Source: an uncultured Curvibacter sp. (GTDB lineage Bacteria > Pseudomonadota > Gammaproteobacteria > Burkholderiales > Burkholderiaceae_C). From it: DNA of 36,828 bases. The notes beneath the pieces were generated by a model, which was not told the origin of the DNA, did not search any database, and saw nothing but the letters and a program-made list of their open reading frames with translations. The stretch's first letter is position 1, and every line of letters begins with the position of its first letter. The stretch lies in assembly GCA_903828535.1 (NCBI GenBank), contig CAIKMN010000024.1, positions 1 to 36,828 on the forward strand, written 5' to 3'. Shown piece after piece: positions 31,184 through 36,828 of the stretch. The position numbers were made by a program, and so were the translations under genes.

Positions 31184-32038
31184 TTACTTGCTGAAGCGCT
31201 TGCGGGTGAGCCCCAGCGCGAGCCAAAAAGCCACAACGGTGTAGCCCAGCAAAGACAGCCCGTGTCCCCAGGGGTCGCTGGGCCATTGGTCCATGAACAA
31301 AGGTCGAACCAAGGCCACGGCATGGGCCAAAGGTAAACCAGTGGCAATTTTCTGAACCACGCTGGGCAGTTGTTGCAGCGGGAAGAAAACACCCGACAAG
31401 AACATCATGGGCGTGAGTACCAGGGTGAAGTAGTAGGTGAAAAAATCATAGCCTTGCGCCAAGGCGTTGAAGATCAAGGCCAAGCTCGCGAACATGGTCC
31501 CAACGCCAAGCAGCACAAACCAAGCGACGATCAACTTGGGCGAGTGGCTGATCCCCAAAGCCAGCATCACGCACAAAATGGCACTGACCGTGAAGACGGC
31601 CTTGAATGCCGCCCACAGCATTTCACCCAGCACGATGTCGTCCAAACTCACAGGGGCATTCAAAATGCCGTCCCAAGTCCGTTGCACATGCATGCGGGAA
31701 AAAGCCGAATAAAGCGCTTCAAAGGAGGCGGCATTCATGGCGCTCATGCAGATGGAGCCGCTCGCCAAAAATAAAATATAGGGCACTTGAATGGCTTCGC
31801 CGCTCGGGCTCAGTAGGTTGATGTGCCCGATCAATGCGCCCATGCCGTAACCAAAGGCCACCAACCACATCAGCGGTTCAGCGATGTTGCCGATCAAACT
31901 CGGGATGGCGAGTTTTCGCCAGACCAAGAAGTTGCGCAAGAAAACCGGCCACCAACGGGCCGTGATTTCGGGCGGACGCCACGGGTTCAAGGGGGAATGC
32001 ACCGTTCGGTGCAGACGGGTTGCGGTGTTGGTGGACAT
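31184..32038 (-). CDS. nodJ: ABC-2 exporter permease, NodJ-like
   Basis: Inner-membrane permease of the ABC-2/DrrB group, with about six membrane segments. NodJ-type blocks: NIAEPLMWLVAFGYGMGALIG, SGSICMSAMNAASFEALYSAF, QRTWDGILNAPVSLDDIVLGE and MMFLSGVFFPLQQLP. The length of 284 residues matches NodJ (about 262) with an N-terminal tail. AGAGG lies seven bases before ATG 32038 and the gene is 11 bases after its partner ATPase. No nodulation gene is present, so the substrate is not a Nod factor here; betaproteobacterial homologues are general exporters of unknown cargo. Confidence 0.85.
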   Translation of the reverse strand: MSTNTATRLHRTVHSPLNPWRPPEITARWWPVFLRNFLVWRKLAIPSLIGNIAEPLMWLVAFGYGMGALIGHINLLSPSGEAIQVPYILFLASGSICMSAMNAASFEALYSAFSRMHVQRTWDGILNAPVSLDDIVLGEMLWAAFKAVFTVSAILCVMLALGISHSPKLIVAWFVLLGVGTMFASLALIFNALAQGYDFFTYYFTLVLTPMMFLSGVFFPLQQLPSVVQKIATGLPLAHAVALVRPLFMDQWPSDPWGHGLSLLGYTVVAFWLALGLTRKRFSK

Positions 32039-32049
32039 GGTGGAACCTC

Positions 32050-33033
32050 TTAGGCGTCTTCGCGGATTTGGCGTCCGGTGAGTTTTAAAAATAAATCCTC
32101 TAAATTTGCCGGCCGATGCAAGGTGCGAAAGCGCCCCAAATTTGCCAACGCCGCGAGCAGCGGCTGGGCGGCTCGGGTGTAGAAGAAAATCGTTTCGCCG
32201 CTCACTTCGATGCGCTTGGCCAAGGCGGCCAAGCCCGATTGCGCAGCGGTTTCGGCCAAGGCCAACGCGCCTTGGCCATAGACCTCAATCACTTCGGGTT
32301 CCAGGTGCTCGGCGATCAAGTCGCGGGGCGTTCCTTCGGCTATTTTTCGGCCTTGGTCGATCACCAGCAGGCGGTTACACAGGCGCTCGGCTTCGTCCAT
32401 GAAATGGGTGGTCAGCAAGATGGATTTGCCTTGTTGCAGGAGGCGTTGAAGCCGCTCCCACATCAAGTGCCGGGCCTGAGGATCCAGCCCGGTGGTGGGT
32501 TCGTCCAGCATCAGCAAGCGCGGTTGGTTAACGAGTGCGCGCGCCAAGCTGAGGCGGCGTTTCATGCCGCCGGACAATTCGCCGGGTTTGGCGTTGGCCT
32601 TCGCGGTGAGGGCTGCAAATTCCAACAACTCGCCAGCGCGGGCCAACATCTCGCGGCGGCTCAGTCCAAAGTAGCGGCCATAAACCACGAGGTTTTCTAC
32701 ACAGCTGAAGTCGGGGTCGAGGGTGTCAAATTGGCTCACCACCCCGAGCTGGCTTTTGATGGCCAAAGCCTGTTCAGGCATCTCCAAACCAAAGGCGGTG
32801 ATGCGGCCAGAGTCAGGCGTGGTCAGCCCCAAGCACATGCGCAAGGTGGTGGTTTTGCCCGCGCCATTGGGGCCAATCACGCCCAAGCATTCGCCGGGGG
32901 CAATCTGAAAGGACAAGTCTTTCACGGCGTGGTGAGTGCCGAAATGCTTGTTCAAACGGGAGGCTTCAAACAAAGGCGCTTGGGATAAAAGCGAAGAAGC
33001 AGCAGGATGGGCTTGGGCGGCGGTGTTGGACAT
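32050..33033 (-). CDS. nodI: ABC exporter ATPase, NodI-like
   Basis: ATPase partner of the NodJ-like permease. Walker A is GPNGAGKTTTLRMCLGL, the signature LSGGMKRRLSLARALVNQP, Walker B LLMLDEPTTGLDPQARH and the switch region LLTTHFMDEAERLC. A C-terminal DrrA-type extension of about 80 residues is present. The frame is open to 33222, but that extension overlaps the divergent psd gene. ATG 33033 (MSNTAAQAHP) is preferred. No clear ribosome site precedes it. About 327 residues is slightly longer than NodI because of an alanine-rich N-terminus. Confidence 0.86.
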   Translation of the reverse strand: MSNTAAQAHPAASSLLSQAPLFEASRLNKHFGTHHAVKDLSFQIAPGECLGVIGPNGAGKTTTLRMCLGLTTPDSGRITAFGLEMPEQALAIKSQLGVVSQFDTLDPDFSCVENLVVYGRYFGLSRREMLARAGELLEFAALTAKANAKPGELSGGMKRRLSLARALVNQPRLLMLDEPTTGLDPQARHLMWERLQRLLQQGKSILLTTHFMDEAERLCNRLLVIDQGRKIAEGTPRDLIAEHLEPEVIEVYGQGALALAETAAQSGLAALAKRIEVSGETIFFYTRAAQPLLAALANLGRFRTLHRPANLEDLFLKLTGRQIREDA

Positions 33034-33073
33034 GGCGGCGTGCAAAGTGAGGCGCCCATTGTCGCGGAATAAA

Positions 33074-33976
33074 ATGGCCGTTTTAAGGGTGATTGACTTG
33101 CTAGAACGACTCGCGGTGCTGCCGCAATACCTGCTGCCCCAATTGGCTTTGACGCGATTTGCGGGCTGGGTGGCGACGCGCCGTTGGGGCCGATTGACGC
33201 ATTGGATCATCCGTGACTTCATCAGCCGCTACGGCGTCAACATGCAAGAAGCTGAGCGCCCCCAGCCCAGCGATTACGCCACCTTCAACGAATTCTTTAC
33301 CCGTGCCTTGAAACCCGGATCGCGGCCGCTGGCTGACAGCGCTTTTGTGTGCCCGGTGGACGGTGCGATCAGCCAGGTCGGGCCCATTGAAGGCGATCAA
33401 ATTTTTCAAGCCAAGGGCCACCGTTACAGCACCCAGGCCTTGTTGGGAGGGGACGCTGATTTGGCGAAAACCTTTGAAAACGGCGAGTTTGCGACTATCT
33501 ATCTGAGCCCAGGTGACTACCACCGCATTCACATGCCCTGCGCCGGCCGTTTGCAGCGCATGGTGCACGTGCCAGGCGATTTGTTTTCCGTCAACCCAAC
33601 GACCGCACGGGGCGTGCCCGGTTTGTTTGCGCGCAATGAGCGCGTGGTGTGTGTGTTTGAATCCTTGGTTGATCCCCGCTTGACGTTTGTATTGGTGCTG
33701 GTGGGCGCGACAATTGTCGGCAGCATGGCGACGGTTTGGCATGGCGTGGTGAACCCGCCGCGCCCCGGAAAAATTCGTGTTTGGGATTATGGGGGTCCTC
33801 AAGCAGGCGCGCCCATCGTCCTCCAAAAAGGCGAGGAAATGGGGCGCTTCTTGTTGGGCTCCACGGTGGTGATGCTGTTTCCCGCCAAAACCCTGTTGTT
33901 CAACCCCGAGTGGTGCGCCGAGCTGCCCGTCAGAATGGGCGAATCGATGGGGCAAAACGGGGCCCATGCCCGCTGA
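33074..33976 (+). CDS. psd: Phosphatidylserine decarboxylase
   Basis: Makes phosphatidylethanolamine from phosphatidylserine at the inner membrane. The proenzyme cuts itself at the LGST motif (FLLGSTVVML, near the C-terminus) to give a pyruvoyl cofactor. Also present are VCPVDGAISQVG with the catalytic-type Asp and DYHRIHMPCAGRL with the conserved histidines. About 300 residues is normal. The frame is open to 32936, inside the divergent nodI-like gene; ATG 33074 (MAVLRVIDLLERLAVLPQYL) fits the family N-terminus. Start-to-start distance from nodI is only about 40 bases, so the two promoters must overlap. purT follows 28 bases downstream. Confidence 0.95.
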   Translation: MAVLRVIDLLERLAVLPQYLLPQLALTRFAGWVATRRWGRLTHWIIRDFISRYGVNMQEAERPQPSDYATFNEFFTRALKPGSRPLADSAFVCPVDGAISQVGPIEGDQIFQAKGHRYSTQALLGGDADLAKTFENGEFATIYLSPGDYHRIHMPCAGRLQRMVHVPGDLFSVNPTTARGVPGLFARNERVVCVFESLVDPRLTFVLVLVGATIVGSMATVWHGVVNPPRPGKIRVWDYGGPQAGAPIVLQKGEEMGRFLLGSTVVMLFPAKTLLFNPEWCAELPVRMGESMGQNGAHAR

Positions 33977-34004
33977 TTTTTAATTTATTTTTTTCAAAGA
34001 CAAC

Positions 34005-35279
34005 ATGACCACCCTTGGAACTCCCCTCTCGCCCTCCGCCACCAAAGTCATGTTGCTCGGTTCGGGCGAATTGGGCAAAGAGGTGCTGATCGCTTTGCAA
34101 CGCCTCGGCGTTGAAACCATGGCAGTAGACCGCTACGACAACGCACCCGGCCAGCAAGTGGCTCACCATGCCCGCACCATCACCATGAGCGATCCCACTC
34201 AATTGAAGGCCCTGATTGAAGCCGAGCGGCCTCACTGGGTGGTGCCCGAAATTGAGGCCATCGCCACACCCACGCTAGAGGCTTTGGAGGCCGCTGGCAC
34301 GGTTCGTGTGGTGCCGACGGCGCGCGCCGCACGCTTGACGATGGACCGGGAAGGCATCCGCCGACTGGCCGCCGAAACCTTGAATTTGCCCACCAGCCCT
34401 TACCGTTTTTGCGACTCTCTGGCCGAGTTGCAAGCGGCCATCGACGGTCACGGCAACGGCAACGGTGAGGGTGAGGGCGGTGTGGGTTATCCCTGCATCG
34501 TCAAACCCGTGATGAGCAGCTCGGGCAAAGGACAAAGCAAAATTGACGGCCCCGCCGATGTGGCCAAGGCTTGGGACTACGCCATGGCCGGGGGTCGCGT
34601 GCAGGGTGGCCGCGTGATTGTGGAAGGCTTTGTTGACTTCGACTATGAAATCACCTTGCTGACCGTGCGTGCCCAAAGCCCAGAAAAGGGCGTGGGCATT
34701 CAAACTTATTTCTGTGAGCCCATCGGCCACGTGCAAGTCAACGGAGATTACGTCGAAAGTTGGCAACCACAGCGCATGACGCCCAAGGCCTTGGCCGCTG
34801 CCCAACACGTTGCTAAAACCGTCACCGACAATTTGGGCCAAGGCTTGGATGGGCAACCCGGTGGCACGGGTTTGTATGGGGTTGAGTTGTTCGTGAAGGG
34901 CGACGACGTTTGGTTCAGCGAAGTCAGCCCGCGTCCACACGACACGGGCTTGGTGACCTTGTGCACGCAAAACCAAAGCGAGTTTGAACTGCACGCCCGC
35001 GCCATTTTGGGCCTGCCGGTCGATACCCGCTTGCGCAACCCAGGCGCCAGCGCGGTCATTTACGGCGGCGTCGATGCCACAGGCATTTCCTTTGACGGCA
35101 TCGACGAAGCGCTGGCTTTGCCCGACACCGACATCCGCTTGTTCGGCAAACCCGAAAGCTTTGTCAAACGCCGCATGGGCGTGGTTTTGGCCCGAGGTTC
35201 GGCGGGCAGCACCGAGACCGAAGCGGCGCGCGCCACCGCTAAATTGGCCGCCTCCAAAGTCAAGCCTCGCGCTTCATAA
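34005..35279 (+). CDS. purT: Formate-dependent phosphoribosylglycinamide formyltransferase
   Basis: ATP-grasp enzyme of purine synthesis; it makes formyl-GAR from GAR, formate and ATP, without folate. The N-terminal block is [21 protein letters not shown], the ATP-grasp part has [17 protein letters not shown], and [14 protein letters not shown] carries metal ligands. The 424 residues slightly exceed E. coli PurT (392). A short glycine-rich insert ([12 protein letters not shown], about residues 148-159), encoded by short GGCAAC/GGTGAG repeats, accounts for part of the excess. ATG 34005 has only a weak ribosome site. It follows psd by 28 bases. Confidence 0.96.
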   Translation: MTTLGTPLSPSATKVMLLGSGELGKEVLIALQRLGVETMAVDRYDNAPGQQVAHHARTITMSDPTQLKALIEAERPHWVVPEIEAIATPTLEALEAAGTVRVVPTARAARLTMDREGIRRLAAETLNLPTSPYRFCDSLAELQAAIDGHGNGNGEGEGGVGYPCIVKPVMSSSGKGQSKIDGPADVAKAWDYAMAGGRVQGGRVIVEGFVDFDYEITLLTVRAQSPEKGVGIQTYFCEPIGHVQVNGDYVESWQPQRMTPKALAAAQHVAKTVTDNLGQGLDGQPGGTGLYGVELFVKGDDVWFSEVSPRPHDTGLVTLCTQNQSEFELHARAILGLPVDTRLRNPGASAVIYGGVDATGISFDGIDEALALPDTDIRLFGKPESFVKRRMGVVLARGSAGSTETEAARATAKLAASKVKPRAS

Positions 35280-35290
35280 AGCCGAAGCCC

Positions 35291-35329
35291 TTGCCCGTTT
35301 TGGCAGGCAGGGACTGCCCTAATGGGCAA
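35291..35329 (+). other. Long hairpin between purT and the acyl-CoA dehydrogenase gene
   Basis: TTGCCCGTT (35291-35299) pairs with AATGGGCAA (35321-35329) over nine positions, allowing one G-U. After a 2x2 internal loop, GGCAG (35302-35306) pairs with CTGCC (35314-35318) around a seven-base loop. No T-run follows. It begins 11 bases past the purT stop and is more structured than an average gap. Confidence 0.5.
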
Positions 35330-35349
35330 CGGGGGCGCCAAACCTTAAA

Positions 35350-36546
35350 GTGCGGCTGATGAACCGCCCTGCTTCACCAGCCCCTAACCCCTTCTTCTTG
35401 CCCGAACATGAGATGCTGCGCCGCACGTTGCGCCGCTTCATCAACGAGCGGGTTTTGCCATTCGCCAGTACCTGGGAAGAATCGGGTTTTGTGCCGCGGG
35501 AGGTGCTGCGTGAAATGGGCGACCTTGGCCTGTTTGGATTGCGCTACCCGACTGAATACGGCGGCAGCGAACTCGACACCTTGGCCACGGTGGTGCTGGC
35601 AGAGGAGCTTGGGCGCTCGACCTTTGGGGGCTTTGCGGTGACGGTCTTGGTGCACACCGACATGGCCAGCCCGCATTTGTTTCATGCGGGAACCCCTGAA
35701 CAAAAAGCCCGCTATTTGCCCGACCTCATTGCGGGCCGCAAAATCGCCGCCGTCGCCATGACCGAAGCCGATGCAGGCTCAGACTTGGCGGGCATGCGCA
35801 GCACGGCACACCGTGACGGCGATGAGTGGGTGCTGAATGGCAGCAAGATGTACATCACCAACGGTGTGCAAGGCGACGTGTTCTTTGTCGCTGCCAAGAC
35901 GCCCGATCCTTCGAATGGAACCGGCCACGACGCCAAGCGCAGCCGAAACCTGTCCATGTTCATTGTGGAGAAAGGCACCCCTGGATTTTCAGTGGCGCGG
36001 CCTTTGAAAAAACACGGTTGGCTTTGCAGCGACACGGCCGAGTTGCACTTTGACAACTGCCGCCTGCCCGCTAAGAACTTGCTGGGGGAGCGGGGTCAAG
36101 GGTTTTATGCCTTGATGAAAAACCTGCAAAACGAGCGAATTGTGCTGGGCGCCCAGGCCATGGGCGAAGCCAGCAAGGCCATTGAACTCACGCTCGATTG
36201 GGTGACGCAGCGGCAGGCTTTTGGCGCCGCCTTGTGGGACAAACAGGTCATTCGCCAAACCTTGGCCAAACGTTTGGCACAAGTCGAAGCGGCCAAGGCC
36301 TTGGTTTATCAAACTGCATGGCGCGATGCGCAAGGACAGAGCGTGGTCCAAGAGGTCTCGATGATCAAGGCGCTGTGTGGCACCTTGGTGAACGAGGTGC
36401 TGTACGATTGTTTGCAGTTCCACGGTGGCATGGGCTATTTGCGCGAAACCCCGATTGAGCGCATGGCCCGCGATGCCCGCATCCAAGCCATCGGTGGCGG
36501 GGCCACCGAAATCATGCTGGAAGAAGTGGCCAAACGGATGGTTTAA
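35350..36546 (+). CDS. Acyl-CoA dehydrogenase
   Basis: FAD-dependent dehydrogenase that introduces a 2,3-double bond into acyl-CoA. The family signature AVAMTEADAGSDLAGM is followed by SKMYITNGVQGDVFFVAAK, then GAQAMGEASKAIELTLDWVTQRQAFG. Near the C-terminus come FHGGMGYLRETPIERMARDARIQAIGGGATEI, the block that usually carries the catalytic base region, and the end MLEEVAKRMV. The 398 residues are normal for short- or medium-chain types; the chain length cannot be assigned. Start is GTG 35350 or ATG 35359. It follows purT after a hairpin; an FKBP gene begins 14 bases after its stop. Confidence 0.92.
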   Translation: MRLMNRPASPAPNPFFLPEHEMLRRTLRRFINERVLPFASTWEESGFVPREVLREMGDLGLFGLRYPTEYGGSELDTLATVVLAEELGRSTFGGFAVTVLVHTDMASPHLFHAGTPEQKARYLPDLIAGRKIAAVAMTEADAGSDLAGMRSTAHRDGDEWVLNGSKMYITNGVQGDVFFVAAKTPDPSNGTGHDAKRSRNLSMFIVEKGTPGFSVARPLKKHGWLCSDTAELHFDNCRLPAKNLLGERGQGFYALMKNLQNERIVLGAQAMGEASKAIELTLDWVTQRQAFGAALWDKQVIRQTLAKRLAQVEAAKALVYQTAWRDAQGQSVVQEVSMIKALCGTLVNEVLYDCLQFHGGMGYLRETPIERMARDARIQAIGGGATEIMLEEVAKRMV

Positions 36547-36559
36547 AAGGACCCATTTG

Positions 36560-36828
36560 ATGAAATTAACACGGCACATGAAACCCATCTCGAAACCCAT
36601 TTTCAAACGCACGCTGGCCATGGCGGCTGTCATGGCTTGGATGCCCTTTTCGGCTTCAGCGCAAACCTCTCCAGGAGCCGCCCAAGCCAAGGCGCCCGTC
36701 ACCACGGCGTCGGGTTTGGTGTTTGAATTGGTCAAAGAAGGCACCGGCGCCTCTCCGGTGGCCACAGACAGCGTCAAGGTGCATTACCGCGGCACTTTTT
36801 TGGATGGGAAAGAGTTCGACAGTTCCTA
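36560..36828 (+). CDS. Secreted FKBP-type peptidyl-prolyl isomerase, 3' end missing
   Basis: Only the first 89 codons are in the window. A signal peptide (KRTLAMAAVMAWMPFSASAQ) is followed by an alanine/proline-rich linker, then the beginning of an FKBP domain, VKVHYRGTFLDGKEFDSS, which is diagnostic. It should fold proteins in the periplasm. ATG 36560 is chosen because AAAGGA precedes it by eight bases and the signal peptide follows. It is 14 bases after the acyl-CoA dehydrogenase stop. Confidence 0.87.
   Translation, partial: MKLTRHMKPISKPIFKRTLAMAAVMAWMPFSASAQTSPGAAQAKAPVTTASGLVFELVKEGTGASPVATDSVKVHYRGTFLDGKEFDSS

Noticed and set aside
32936-33073. N-terminal extension of psd
   Set aside because: Overlaps the divergent nodI-like gene and does not resemble the Psd N-terminus.

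Overview
The window is ordinary chromosomal DNA from a Gram-negative betaproteobacterium. It is most likely Burkholderiales, near Comamonadaceae; this is inferred from protein style, moderately high GC, a DUF1840 protein, nodI/nodJ-type ABC genes beside psd, and a PaaK/Liv/AMP-ligase cluster. I see no insertion sequence, phage, plasmid, CRISPR array, rRNA or tRNA. The first gene (glcD) and the last (an FKBP-type isomerase) are cut by the window edges.

Layout. 1-5775: end of glycolate oxidase glcD, then replication-restart genes rep and priA on the minus strand. 5776-6562: about 790 bases without a convincing gene, holding several DnaA-box-like 9-mers (three perfect) and diverged repeats. 6563-10180: dsbD (minus), a creatininase-family amidohydrolase and a DUF1840 protein (plus). 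10231-18610: a seven-gene minus-strand operon encoding a complete branched-chain-amino-acid-type ABC importer (two ATPases, two permeases, one binding protein) bracketed by two different adenylate-forming CoA ligases. A Crp/Fnr-type regulator is transcribed divergently from it across a near-perfect 28-base palindrome. 19544-25243: a tripartite RND efflux operon (outer-membrane factor, adaptor, pump). 25448-28349: an RluF-like pseudouridine synthase and htpG, both preceded by pyrimidine-rich leaders that share an almost identical 18-19 base block. 28353-28898: a DNA-binding protein fused to a two-helix membrane domain, with 11-base tandem repeats upstream. 29082-31060: 3-hydroxyacyl-CoA dehydrogenase and the kinase srkA. 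31184-33033: nodJ/nodI-type ABC exporter. 33074-36828: psd, purT, an acyl-CoA dehydrogenase and the start of a secreted FKBP isomerase.

The best candidates for something undescribed are the import-plus-double-CoA-ligase operon with its putative palindromic operator, including a PaaK-like ligase whose ATP-binding loop is degenerate, and the DnaA-box-rich spacer next to priA. Smaller oddities are a srkA reading frame whose conserved N-terminus has no normal start codon, a VAS codon repeat in dsbD, and the shared pyrimidine leaders.
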